Shown here: positions 40,087 to 48,890 of the stretch, in pieces
How the letters are laid out: each line of letters opens with the position of its first letter
Numbering within the stretch: position 1 is the stretch's first letter
DNA from: Bradyrhizobium sp. NP1
GTDB taxonomy: Bacteria > Pseudomonadota > Alphaproteobacteria > Rhizobiales > Xanthobacteraceae
Direction of reading: 5' to 3'
Length of the DNA: 64,000 nucleotides
Assembly (NCBI RefSeq): GCF_030378205.1
Contig: NZ_CP127385.1
Coordinates: forward strand, 186,001 to 250,000
The notes under the pieces: generated by a model
The model's database searches: none
The model's input: the letters and a program-made list of their open reading frames with translations, nothing else
What the model was told of the DNA's origin: nothing
Position numbers and translations under genes: made by a program

Positions 40087-40353
40087 TTAGGGCCTGTAGG
40101 TACCGGGATCGGCGCCGCCAACCAACCCGCCCCGGTTGTTCGGGTTACCGCGGTAGTAGTTCGAACCGTAGTTGTAGTTGTTCCAACCGGAGTTGTTCCA
40201 ACCGGAGTTGTTCCAGCCGTAGTTCGTAGCGGGCTGCACAGGTTGCATCCGGGCGTAACTACCGTGATACTTCTTATGATGCTTTGTGGCTGCAAGTGCG
40301 AACGTACTTGAGAGCGCGAACGCAGAAGCTAGTGCTATCGTCGCAAGTTTCAT
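40087..40353 (-). CDS. Small secreted Asn/Gly/Tyr-rich protein, 88 aa
   Basis: A clear signal peptide (MKLATIALASAFALSSTFALA) with cleavage near ALA|AT gives a mature peptide of about 67 residues. It has a basic start (KHHKKYHG) and a tandem NNSGWNNSGWNN repeat followed by NYNYGSNYYRGNPNNRGG. AGGGAG lies upstream of the ATG. No known domain. It may be a surface or periplasmic low-complexity peptide. Function unknown. Confidence 0.75.
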   Translation of the reverse strand: MKLATIALASAFALSSTFALAATKHHKKYHGSYARMQPVQPATNYGWNNSGWNNSGWNNYNYGSNYYRGNPNNRGGLVGGADPGTYRP

Positions 40354-40861
40354 GGCCTTTCTCCCTTGGTTTGGTCGCCTTCTCGGACCACCCGCGCAGC
40401 GAACGCATCCGGGAGATTTCTTCGCCTAAAAATTCGCTTGCTCTTGACATAGATCAAACCGAGACCGCCCCCCTTCTTGTGGCCCGACTTCCGCAAGGGG
40501 TCAGACTTGGAAGTCGTCGACAGTCGAAACCAGGTCCGCTTTAACCCCCGCTGGACGTCCCGGCGGTGATCGCGTTGTTCGGCTCAGGGCCATGTGTGGA
40601 CTATGTGCCATCATGGCGCTTGGCTACTCGGAGACGAAGCGACGTAGACGATATCTATCCCTTGATCTCCTGTGTGATCTCGTAAACCGATCGCGCAGCC
40701 TCGATCGGGATTGAAAGCAATTTGCAGCGCTTCCACCGACTTCCCAAACCACACTCTTTTTCATCTCATCGTAGGTTTCTCCCAGCGCCGCACAGAAACG
40801 GCCGGTCCTTGAGGCCGGCCGCCTCTCGTGTTGTTCTCAAAGCGCGGCCTGACGCGTGCGA
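40354..40861. other. Gene-free gap upstream of the sulfatase 3' end
   Basis: About 500 bp with no supportable gene. It includes the promoter of the small secreted gene near 40354-40450, where CTTGACATAGATCAA (40443-40457) could be a -35-like element in the rightward sense; nothing else is recognised. Confidence 0.4.
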
Positions 40862-42646
40862 CTAGTCGCTGGCGCCGGCGTTCCTCATGTCCTTCACTCG
40901 TTGCATGACTTGTTCCAGGTTGTAGCTGGCAGGGTCCTGCAGCGGCGGGAATTTGATGAAGGTCTCGAGGTGCCTCAGCCACAACTGCTGTCCGATAGGC
41001 AGCATGTTCCAGTCATAGACATAGGCGGTCGACGGAGACGCAATCGCTCCGGCCATGCCGAACAGCGTCTTCTGCTGTTCGCCAACGGAGGTCTCGAAGG
41101 GATCGCGTTTGATGTTGACGACTTGGGTCCAGGAGTAGGGCCGCACACCGTTAATGAAGCCCGCCGGTGCGTCGGACACCATCGCGAAGTACATCTTCCA
41201 GTTCTTGTAGCGGACCGCAGACGGCTCCTTGCCGGAGTAATACAAGAAGTAGTCGCGGGGCGACTTGTCGGACTTGCCGCTCAGATAATCGGTCTGATTA
41301 ACACCGTCGAGGGTGGTCTTGACCATATTGGGATAGCCGGCCTCGACCTGTTGCTTCAGTGCGTCGCCCTTGGGCCCGCCGCAGATCTCGACGAGAGTCG
41401 GGAGCCAGTCGAGGGCGGAAAACATTTCGTTCTTGATCGTGCCGGGCTTGATGACGCCAGGCCAGCGGATCACCAGCGGAGCGCGCATGCCGCCCTCCCA
41501 GGTGCTGAGCTTGCCGCCCTTGAACGGCGTGGTGCCACCGTCCGGGAAGGTGATGGTCTCGGCGCCGTTGTCGGTGGTGAAGACGACGATGGTGTTGTTG
41601 AGCTGGCCCATGTCTTCGAGCTTCTTCAGCACCACGCCGATGTTGTCATCCATCTGCTTCATGCCGGCTTCGTTGACGCCCCAGTCCTTGCCGCCGGGCT
41701 CGCCCACCATGGCCAGGTACTTGTCCGGCAGTACCGTGGTGATGTGCATGCGCGCCGGGTTGTACCAGACGAAGAAAGGCTTGTTGGTCTTCTTCGGGTC
41801 ATTGCGATCGAGGTAGTCAACGACCTTCGCCGAGATTTCCTCGTCCACGGTCTTCGATCGCTCGAGGGTCAGCGGGCCCTCATCCTTGCACATCATATTC
41901 TTTGCGGTGCCGTCCGAGGACTTGCACGCCAGCATTGGCCGCGGCGGCGTCAGGCAGATCGTAGTCTTCGGATCCACAGCGCCGGGGACCTCGGCCACGC
42001 CCGGGATCGGTGTGTTCTGGCATGGCGGGGCAAGGGTCTGCAGGGTCGGGGTTTTGTTGATGTCCGGGAAGCTCACCCCTTGCATGGCGTCAAGGTGATA
42101 GAGATAGCCCCAGTACTCCTGGAAGCCTTGCGCGGTCGGCAGCGACTCGGTGTGGTCGCCGAGATGGTTCTTGCCAAATTCGCCGGTGGTGTAGCCGAGA
42201 TCGAGCAGGAACTTGGCAAGCGTCGGCGTCCCCGTCCGCAGGTAGGATGGGCTGCCGGGAATTTCTGGCAAGACCATGCCGACGCGAACCGGCTGCATGC
42301 CGGTGATGAAGGCTGTACGCCCCGCCGTGCAGCTCTGTTCGGCGTAATAGTTCGTGAACATCGCGCCTTCATTGCCGATGCGATCGATGTTCGGCGTCTC
42401 TCCGACCATCAATCCGCGGTGGTAGATGCTTGGTTGCATCCAGCCGATGTCGTCACCCATGATGAAGAGGATGTTGGGCTTCTGCTGCTGTGCCACAGCG
42501 GGCATGCTCGTCAGCCCGGTCAACGATAACGACACAAGTGTCGTTGCTCCGAGGAATGTCGCGGCCCGCTTGTGCCAACCCGAGGTCTTCCTCGGCGGCA
42601 CGCTTGTTGCAGCGCGCGGCTTGTTTTTGAGAATGCAATCAAACAT
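40862..42646 (-). CDS. Exported arylsulfatase-family hydrolase with CTAGR active-site motif
   Basis: A 594-aa alkaline-phosphatase-superfamily sulfatase. The long N-terminus ends in a signal-like segment (FLGATTLVSLSLTGLTSMPAVAQ). Metal ligands are Asp65-Asp66 in IMGDDIGW, GKNHLGD, and Asn/Asp in TTDNGAE. The residue converted to formylglycine should be Cys106 in SCTAGRTAF. The usual signature is C-x-P-S-R, but Pro and Ser are replaced by Ala and Gly. Start ATG 42646 has GGAGAG 6 nt upstream. It would release sulfate from organosulfates in the periplasm. No anaerobic maturase or FGE gene is in the window. Confidence 0.88.
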   Translation of the reverse strand: MFDCILKNKPRAATSVPPRKTSGWHKRAATFLGATTLVSLSLTGLTSMPAVAQQQKPNILFIMGDDIGWMQPSIYHRGLMVGETPNIDRIGNEGAMFTNYYAEQSCTAGRTAFITGMQPVRVGMVLPEIPGSPSYLRTGTPTLAKFLLDLGYTTGEFGKNHLGDHTESLPTAQGFQEYWGYLYHLDAMQGVSFPDINKTPTLQTLAPPCQNTPIPGVAEVPGAVDPKTTICLTPPRPMLACKSSDGTAKNMMCKDEGPLTLERSKTVDEEISAKVVDYLDRNDPKKTNKPFFVWYNPARMHITTVLPDKYLAMVGEPGGKDWGVNEAGMKQMDDNIGVVLKKLEDMGQLNNTIVVFTTDNGAETITFPDGGTTPFKGGKLSTWEGGMRAPLVIRWPGVIKPGTIKNEMFSALDWLPTLVEICGGPKGDALKQQVEAGYPNMVKTTLDGVNQTDYLSGKSDKSPRDYFLYYSGKEPSAVRYKNWKMYFAMVSDAPAGFINGVRPYSWTQVVNIKRDPFETSVGEQQKTLFGMAGAIASPSTAYVYDWNMLPIGQQLWLRHLETFIKFPPLQDPASYNLEQVMQRVKDMRNAGASD

Positions 42647-42872
42647 GGTCACTCTCCGGGTTGCAGTGCATGTCAGGCTTGTTGCCTGACGCACCGGGAA
42701 CCAACGTCCAATTCGCGAGAGTTCCGGCTCTTGATTCAAATCAAGCCGGACAACCATTGATTGCCGTTTGCGACCAGGTGTTCGTGCTTTCGTCAGTGAT
42801 GCTGACGTTGATGGGCGGCTCGTTCATCCTGCTGTTTGCGATCTGACAATTGTCCGAGGGCGGACATGGCTA

Positions 42873-43916
42873 TCACGCGCGCAAGGCTGGGTCCGGTGGG
42901 GAGCAAGATGCTGCCTCCGGCTTGGTAGCCAGCACCGTGTTGTACGGGTTGCCGAAGACAAATACCTTCGAAGTGCGCCAAATGATCCGTTCCAATTCCA
43001 CGAATGTGCGCATCTTTAGCCGATACTTCCACAGCACCAAGTGTTGAATGAAGTTCCACGTGAGCCCCCAGGCCCAGAATGGCAGTCGCCGATAACGGAT
43101 CGGGTTGAAGCCGAGTCGGCGCATCTTGTAGACGAGAAGATTGGCGCCGACAAAATTGTACCGCCAGTTGTCGAAGAAGGCGGTCACGCTCAGGTAATCC
43201 TCTTTACGCCGACAATGATCCAATGACCCCGGTGAGCGGATCAACAGGCTTCCTCCCGGCTTGAGCATCCGCCAGCAGCGCGCCAGCCAAGCGTCGAGGT
43301 TTTTGGTGTAACCGATCGATTCGAGCGCATAGATGGCGTCAAAGCTCTCGCTCGGAAGATCGAGGTTATCGAAGTCCGCGACGATCACCCGTCCACGCCC
43401 ACCCAGTTTTGACAATTTCCGTCGGCAGATGTCCGCTTGTACGGACGAATTGGTCACGCACACAATTTCGATATCTCGCCGGCTAGCGAGGTAGTAGGCC
43501 GCCGCGCCAGATCCGCACCCGAGATCCAACAACCGCATCCCCTCCCTCGGCTTCAGAAGAACGTATTCGGCTTCGTAGGGGCGCGAAAATGCGACGCGGG
43601 GGAAAACGCACGTGCTGTAGTTCGCTTGCTCGTCGCGATACGTGCCGAACACGTCATCATATGTACGCTTCTCGTCATCGTGCTTGAGAAAGTCGCTCGC
43701 CTGCGGTGTCCACTCGATCAGTTGGCGCTGCTCGAATTGATTCAACTCGTGGCCGATCTTGCTCGCGTCTTTCGGTCGAGTCACCAGGAGAAAAAGCACG
43801 TAATGAAAAACGTTGTATGCTACGAACAACGCTATGACGATCGCCACGACCAACTGAAGTGCCAGAACGATATCCAAGGTTGCTCCTGTGACGTTGGGGC
43901 CAATACCGGAAATCAA
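42873..43916 (-). CDS. Membrane-anchored SAM-dependent methyltransferase
   Basis: A 347-aa protein. One long N-terminal transmembrane helix (about 16-45, IVLALQLVVAIVIALFVAYN) is followed by a class I methyltransferase domain with LLDLGCGSGAAAYYL, YALESIGYT and LKPGGSLLIRSPG. The layout resembles cyclopropane-fatty-acid/sterol-type methyltransferases, but no substrate can be named. Codirectional with the sulfatase, 226 bp apart, perhaps independently transcribed. Confidence 0.82.
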   Translation of the reverse strand: MISGIGPNVTGATLDIVLALQLVVAIVIALFVAYNVFHYVLFLLVTRPKDASKIGHELNQFEQRQLIEWTPQASDFLKHDDEKRTYDDVFGTYRDEQANYSTCVFPRVAFSRPYEAEYVLLKPREGMRLLDLGCGSGAAAYYLASRRDIEIVCVTNSSVQADICRRKLSKLGGRGRVIVADFDNLDLPSESFDAIYALESIGYTKNLDAWLARCWRMLKPGGSLLIRSPGSLDHCRRKEDYLSVTAFFDNWRYNFVGANLLVYKMRRLGFNPIRYRRLPFWAWGLTWNFIQHLVLWKYRLKMRTFVELERIIWRTSKVFVFGNPYNTVLATKPEAASCSPPDPALRA

Positions 43917-44285
43917 GCTGGCACCCGCTGATTTGGAATTCCTCCGAAAGCATGGTCTTGCGTTTTCTAGTCGATGGGGATCATCACGGATCGCCTCATT
44001 TGCTCACCTGTAGCCGTTGAGTGATTTGTCGAGGATCGTGGATCAGTTGAGCAATCTACCCGTCTGACCGCAAACACTTTCAGATGCGCCTACGGGCTCA
44101 TCTGCCTGCCTTGCGTAGCCATTGGCCGCTACGCCGGTGTTTTCGCTTTCAGACGCCGGCAGGCATGTCTGCCATGGGCCAATAGGCAAAACGCCAAAGA
44201 TTCTGCTATCGGCCCGGCAACCAGCGGTCCCGCCTCTGGAACCTCCGGGGCCAGCGACTGTTGTAGCGGCGAGAGGGCCTCATGC
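43917..44285. other. Divergent gap with second copy of the 37-bp repeat
   Basis: 369 bp without a gene, between the leftward methyltransferase and rightward amidinotransferase. At 44150-44186 it repeats, in the same orientation, the 37-bp segment of 39571-39607 with three mismatches. GAGAGGG at 44271-44277 is the likely ribosome site of the amidinotransferase. Confidence 0.55.
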
Positions 44286-45410
44286 ATGGACATGGTCAGG
44301 CGCACTCACGGTTCGGATATCGTCCCAGCGGGCCGAGTTTCTCCGGTTAGCTCATACAACGAGTGGGACCCGCTGGAAGAAGTGATAGTCGGAAGGCTCG
44401 AGGCTGCGGTCATCCCGTCCGATCACCCGGTTGTCACCTGCAACATTCCCGGCATGGCTGCGCGGGCTCAGTCGCTGTTGGCAGGCTTCCGTTACCCACA
44501 AATCATGATCGAACCGGCGCAGCGCGAGCTTGATGGCTTTGTTGCACTGTTACAGTCACTGGACATCGTGGTAAGGCGGCCGGAAGCAGTCGACCACAGG
44601 AAACGCTTCAGTACGCCGGAATGGTCCTCGCGCGGCTTCTGCAATTCCTGCCCACGCGACAGCATGCTTGTGATCGGCGACGAGATCATCGAAACGCCGA
44701 TGGTTTGGCCGTGCCGGTACTTCGAGACGCACTCCTACCGTCCCATCTTGAAGGACTATTTCCGACGTGGCGCGCGCTGGACGGCCGCGCCCAGGCCGCA
44801 ACTGACGGACGAACTGTTCGATTCGAAGTTTCGCGTCCCCAGAAAAGGCGAGCCGGTCTCATACATCCTGACCGAATTTGAACCGGTTTTCGACGCTGCT
44901 GATTTCTTTCGCTGCGGGCGCGACCTGTTCGTAATCCGCAGCAACGTAACTAATGCGTCCGGTATTGAATGGCTGGGCCGTCACCTCGGCGACGGTTATC
45001 ATATTCATGAGATCGAGAGCCGCTGTCCCAATCCGATGCACATCGATACCACAATCTTGCCGCTCGGACCCGGCAAGATTCTGATCAATCCCGAATACAT
45101 AGACGTCGACCGTCTTCCGGCCGTCTTGAAAAAATGGGACGCCCTCGTAGCTCCGGAGCCCGACCCGATAACCGAGCCTATGCTCAGGATCACTTCGCTG
45201 TGCGGGAAATGGCTCAACATGAACGTGCTGATGGTAGACGAGAAGCGCGTCATCGTTGATCGGCATCATACCAGAACAATCCGCGCGTTTGAGGGTTGGG
45301 GATTCGAGCCCATTCCCTGCGATTTCCTGCACTACGCCGCATTTGGCGGAGCCTTCCATTGCGCCACCCTCGACGTCCGGCGGCGTGGCACGCTGGAAAG
45401 CTATTTTTGA
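44286..45410 (+). CDS. Amidinotransferase of the arginine:glycine amidinotransferase (AGAT) type
   Basis: A 374-aa enzyme of the guanidine-modifying superfamily. It opens with SSYNEWDPLEEVIVGRLE, carries the core Asp region (DAADFFRCGRDLFV), the His region (NPMHIDTTILPL) and nucleophile Cys359 in GGAFHCATLDVRR, nearly as in mitochondrial AGAT. It should move an amidino group from arginine to an amine acceptor. The acceptor could be glycine, as in guanidinoacetate formation, or another amine, as in the toxin-pathway relatives AmtA or CyrA. It stands alone and converges with a guanidinium-type SMR exporter 40 bp away. Confidence 0.85.
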   Translation: MDMVRRTHGSDIVPAGRVSPVSSYNEWDPLEEVIVGRLEAAVIPSDHPVVTCNIPGMAARAQSLLAGFRYPQIMIEPAQRELDGFVALLQSLDIVVRRPEAVDHRKRFSTPEWSSRGFCNSCPRDSMLVIGDEIIETPMVWPCRYFETHSYRPILKDYFRRGARWTAAPRPQLTDELFDSKFRVPRKGEPVSYILTEFEPVFDAADFFRCGRDLFVIRSNVTNASGIEWLGRHLGDGYHIHEIESRCPNPMHIDTTILPLGPGKILINPEYIDVDRLPAVLKKWDALVAPEPDPITEPMLRITSLCGKWLNMNVLMVDEKRVIVDRHHTRTIRAFEGWGFEPIPCDFLHYAAFGGAFHCATLDVRRRGTLESYF

Positions 45411-45450
45411 GCGCCGACCTTCCCTCAGGTCTCCATCGCGCCCGCGCGGC

Positions 45451-45765
45451 CTAAGAGGTGATTTTCAGTCCGACGATGCCCAGGAGAATGAACCCAATAC
45501 AGGCAAGCCTGAGCAACGTCGCGGGCTCGTTGAAAAGATAGATGCCGAGCGCTGCCGTGCCGACGGCGCCGATGCCCGTCCACACCGCATAGGCCGTACC
45601 GACCGGCAGCGACTTAAGAGCGAGTCCGAGGAATCCAATGCTGGCCGCCATGGCGAGGACTGTGCCGATTGTTGGTAAGAGGCGTGTGAAACCTTCCGTG
45701 TATTTGAGGCCGATTGCCCAGGCGATTTCGCACAGGCCGGCAACGATGAGGAAGAGCCAAGCCAT
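45451..45765 (-). CDS. SMR-family exporter of the Gdx/SugE (guanidinium) type
   Basis: A 104-aa four-helix transporter. The central Glu13 lies in LCEIAWAIGLKY. Gdx-type residues are present: Ser41, Tyr58 and Trp61 in GTAYAVWTGIGAVG. These fit the guanidinium exporter subtype rather than the EmrE drug subtype. Start ATG 45765. I looked for a guanidine riboswitch (ACGR-loop hairpin pair) in the leader and saw none. It faces the amidinotransferase gene tail to tail. Confidence 0.88.
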   Translation of the reverse strand: MAWLFLIVAGLCEIAWAIGLKYTEGFTRLLPTIGTVLAMAASIGFLGLALKSLPVGTAYAVWTGIGAVGTAALGIYLFNEPATLLRLACIGFILLGIVGLKITS

Positions 45766-46300
45766 GGGAATGTCCCTAAAATGCTTAAACCCCGTGAGCA
45801 ATCTGTTTCTAACGTATGCTTCAAAATCAAGTTTGGAAAATTTGTAACAAGATCAGGCTTGGCGGCCGTCGAAGCTGCTGCAATGACGTTGGCGACAACA
45901 AACTGATCGCAGCAAAAACCACTCAATGGCCACTCGAACCGCCAACATAACCTCTCCGCCATAGAATCGAGAGTCAGCTGTAGGTCATTCACGACGGAGC
46001 CGGCCGGACTTGCCGGCCAGTCGATGTCGCTTCTGCGCCAAGAGCGACGGCGTCGAAGGCGCAGAACTGGATTTCTTCATTGTGTTCACGCTGCTTGCGG
46101 GAGTGCTTCGCGTTGAAGTCAAGAGGCTGGCCACGACCGAGGCGCTACCGATCAGACAATGACGCTGTCGCAATTCGTGCATTGCTGTCGCAATTCGTGC
46201 ATTCCCGGTGCTTCATTCGACGACCAGCCCTTTTTGTGACCAGCGCCACCTCGAAAGCTTGTTGCGCAAACAGGCTTTCGATTACGGGAGTACGTTGGCG
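45766..46300. other. Gene-poor stretch with a 20-bp tandem duplication
   Basis: About 535 bp with no well-supported gene. A 31-codon frame 45985-46080 on the minus strand (MKKSSSAPSTPSLLAQKRHR) is possible but lacks support. At 46164-46203 the 20-mer GCTGTCGCAATTCGTGCATT occurs twice in perfect tandem. Confidence 0.45.
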
Positions 46301-46555
46301 ATGAAAAAAAATCGAGTTATCGAACGCGAGGATCGGGCATGTCTCGAACGCTTGAACGACTTCAACAGGCAACTGCATCTGTTGAGATCACTCAAGACCG
46401 CGACCAAAAAGCGGAGAGCGTTAAAGAGAGCTGCAAGAAGTTCTGTGCTGACGCAGTCGAGCGCGTCCACCTCGGTTGATGGCGCGCTGTTCGACAAGAC
46501 CGAGAACACACGCAAACGAGCATCCGCTTCAGGTCATCAGCCCCTCAAACTCTGA
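46301..46555 (+). CDS. Small hypothetical basic protein, about 84 aa
   Basis: Starts at ATG 46301 (MKKNRVIEREDRACLERL), with GGGAG about 10 nt upstream. It is highly charged with a possible coiled helix (ERLNDFNRQLHLLRSLK). No family is recognised. A hairpin with a T run 49 bp downstream could end its transcript. The frame is open back to 46208. It may be a chance frame. Confidence 0.35.
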   Translation: MKKNRVIEREDRACLERLNDFNRQLHLLRSLKTATKKRRALKRAARSSVLTQSSASTSVDGALFDKTENTRKRASASGHQPLKL

Positions 46556-46603
46556 TCGACTAGAAGTTTCCTGCCTGACCGGCCGAAGCCCGGCAGGTGT
46601 CGG

Positions 46604-46652
46604 CCAAAGCGCGATGAGATCGGGTTGAATCGTCATCGCGCTTTGGCTTTTT
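46604..46652 (+). terminator. Strong hairpin plus T-run, repeat-like
   Basis: Perfect 14-bp stem CCAAAGCGCGATGA/TCATCGCGCTTTGG (46604-46617 and 46633-46646), then CTTTTT. It has the form of a plus-strand intrinsic terminator. The GCGCGATGA...TCATCGCGC sequence is, from memory, a very frequent intergenic element in Bradyrhizobium genomes. Confidence 0.65.
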
Positions 46653-46723
46653 GAGGGAAAACCGCTGCACATTTTTCCGGACCATGCTCTGGTCACCCAG
46701 TCGTAGCGCGACCGAGCCGCGTT

Positions 46724-48481
46724 TCACAAATCGACGACGATATCGCGAACCGGGCGCGCGCAGCATACGAGAAGGTTTCCGTCGGCGGGCATGTCCAGCG
46801 GCTCCGGTTCATAGACGACCGTCCCCGAAACCAGACCGCTCTCGCAATTATGGCAAACACCGGTCCGGCACGACCAGCGGACCGGAACGTCGCACGCCTC
46901 GGCGAGCTCCAAAATGCTCTGGCAGGACGGCTTCCAGTGTGCGGCGATCCCGCTGCGTGCGAACGATACCAGCGGGCCGGTGTCGGCGTCGTCCTGCGGC
47001 ACATGCGCCGCTCGCCTGCTGCCGCCGACCACGCCCGGCGTTCTCGATTCGCTGCCGTTGAAAAGTTCGAGGTGAATGCGGGCCGGCGCGAAGCCCAGCG
47101 TGGCAAGCGCCGCTTTCATGTCCTCCATGAAGCGATCAGGCCCGCAAAGGTAGACATCCGCTTCCCGCGACACGTCGAGCGCGTCGAAGGCCGATCGCGA
47201 CAGATGACCGGCGCTGTCGAAATCCTTGCCCATCGTGTCGTTGGCGCCCGGCCTGCTGTAACAGACATGGCTGCGGCCGTGCGCGAGCGACTGCATGAGT
47301 CCGCGGACCTCGGCGGCGAAGGGATGATGCCGCCCATCCCGCGCCGCGTGCAGCCACAAGATCTGTCGTGTCGAGCCGGCCGCCGCCAGCGCATGCAGCA
47401 TTGCCAGAACAGGGGTCGCCCCGATTCCGGCGCTCAGCAGCACAACCGGTCGGTCCGAAGGTTGCAGAACGAAGCTTCCGCGCGGCGAGCTCACGTCGAG
47501 AGCGTCACCCGCGTGTACGCGCTCCTGAAGATAGTTTCCGGCTTCGCCGTTCGGCTCGATCTTGACGCTGATTCGATAGCATTCCGTGGAGAGCGGACCC
47601 GAGAGCGAGTAGCTGCGAAAAAGCGGCGTGCCGCCTGCACCCCGCGGAAGCCGCAGCACAACGTATTGCCCCGGCAGCGCCGACGGCAGCGGCTGACCAT
47701 CAGCCCTGTGCATCGTCAGGGAGAGAACGTCCGCCGCTTCCCGATCGATCGCAGCAACCGTGAGCGTCCGAAATCCCGGCGCAACCGGATGCGCTGCTGC
47801 CGCAGGCGCGAGCCCTGCATTGCCACCACGGCCAGCGGTCGCCTGGCTCTGCAGCAAGGCCTCGAATGACGAACGCCAGCCCGGCGATAGTGCCTCGATC
47901 CGCAAGGCGCGTTGCAGCCGATCGCGCGGATGATCGGGCGAATAGAGCAGCGCATTGATCTCCGCGACGGTCATCCGCTCCTTTGCCTCTCCGATCTTAA
48001 CGATTTCGTCGCCGGCGCCCACCTCGCCTTCCCGCAGGACGCGGAAATAGAACCCGGGCCGTCCGCGAGACGTCAGCAGCGCCGGCATCCGAGGCTCGTT
48101 GGTCCGAATTCCAACGCGATAGCAGGTCACGCGAGGCTGAGTGACCTCGAACAGCGCGCTGCCGATTTGATAGCGATCGCCAATGCAGACGGTATCGTCG
48201 GGCAGCCCCTGGATCGTGAAGTTCTCGCCGAACTGGCCCATGACGAAGGTTGTCTTGAGCTGCTCCTCCCAGTAGCGATGCGACTCGATCTGGTAGACGA
48301 ACACAGCTCGCTGCTCGCCCCCGTGGCCAGCCAGGTCACCCTGACCGTCGCCGTCAAGATTCAACCGGCCGACCCGACAGCGCCCACGCACCGGATCCTT
48401 CCGGATGCCGGTGTGCACCGTGCGCCCCTTCCATTCCATGTCGCGCGGAAGTCCGACATTCACCGATAGCAGTCGAGCCAT
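46724..48481 (-). CDS. MOSC domain / FAD-NAD(P)H reductase / [2Fe-2S] ferredoxin fusion
   Basis: A 585-aa three-module oxidoreductase. Residues 1-165 form a MOSC domain (YiiM-like) with GHGGEQRAVFVYQ and the conserved Cys in QPRVTCYRVGIR; a 3-alpha linker follows. From about 245 to 480 is a ferredoxin-reductase module with RSYSLSGP (FAD) and LLSAGIGATPVLAML (nucleotide). The C-terminal 85 residues are a ferredoxin with CRTGVCHNC and a terminal Cys. MOSC proteins bind the molybdenum cofactor or reduce N-hydroxylated compounds. The fusion could carry electrons from NAD(P)H to the MOSC site in one chain (inference). Start ATG 48481 has GGAGGAG upstream. Confidence 0.9.
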   Translation of the reverse strand: MARLLSVNVGLPRDMEWKGRTVHTGIRKDPVRGRCRVGRLNLDGDGQGDLAGHGGEQRAVFVYQIESHRYWEEQLKTTFVMGQFGENFTIQGLPDDTVCIGDRYQIGSALFEVTQPRVTCYRVGIRTNEPRMPALLTSRGRPGFYFRVLREGEVGAGDEIVKIGEAKERMTVAEINALLYSPDHPRDRLQRALRIEALSPGWRSSFEALLQSQATAGRGGNAGLAPAAAAHPVAPGFRTLTVAAIDREAADVLSLTMHRADGQPLPSALPGQYVVLRLPRGAGGTPLFRSYSLSGPLSTECYRISVKIEPNGEAGNYLQERVHAGDALDVSSPRGSFVLQPSDRPVVLLSAGIGATPVLAMLHALAAAGSTRQILWLHAARDGRHHPFAAEVRGLMQSLAHGRSHVCYSRPGANDTMGKDFDSAGHLSRSAFDALDVSREADVYLCGPDRFMEDMKAALATLGFAPARIHLELFNGSESRTPGVVGGSRRAAHVPQDDADTGPLVSFARSGIAAHWKPSCQSILELAEACDVPVRWSCRTGVCHNCESGLVSGTVVYEPEPLDMPADGNLLVCCARPVRDIVVDL

Positions 48482-48890
48482 CCTGCTCCTCCGCCTTTTG
48501 CCGTGAGTGCTGTCAAGCCGTCGTTCGCTGCTTGCCGTCCAGTCTTGCGCCCGGGGCCCGAGGGTTGGCCCGTTAGCCATTGTTGGAAGTTGCGAGCGCG
48601 CCTTGGCCGGATGATGGCTTTCGGGTCAAAACTCGCATTATTTTGCGGATACCTGCTTTGGCCAGGACGCGAAAGGTCCTCGTCGACCTCGCTTCACGGC
48701 GATGAAGGCAGCCGCAGCTCGACGCGACATCGCGGCGCAGGCCAACGGCCGCCGGCATTGACGCGTTGTTCATGGACGACGTCTATCTGACGGCGCAGTC
48801 CTGACAAATGCCATCACGGGTGCGATGGCCACGGCCACGAGCGGCAACACTCCGATCGATTGGAAGCTTCCTGTTTGGCCGCTGAAGCCT
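48482..48890. other. Gene-free gap
   Basis: About 410 bp between two leftward genes with no supportable frame. It contains the strong ribosome site of the MOSC fusion at its left edge and presumably its promoter. Nothing else is recognised. Confidence 0.4.

Noticed and set aside
45766..45960. Guanidine riboswitch in front of the Gdx-like gene
   Set aside because: I read the minus-strand leader for paired hairpins with ACGR loops or a ykkC-like fold and found none.
45985..46080. A 31-codon minus-strand frame (MKKSSSAPSTPSLL)
   Set aside because: Too short and without ribosome-site or homology support.
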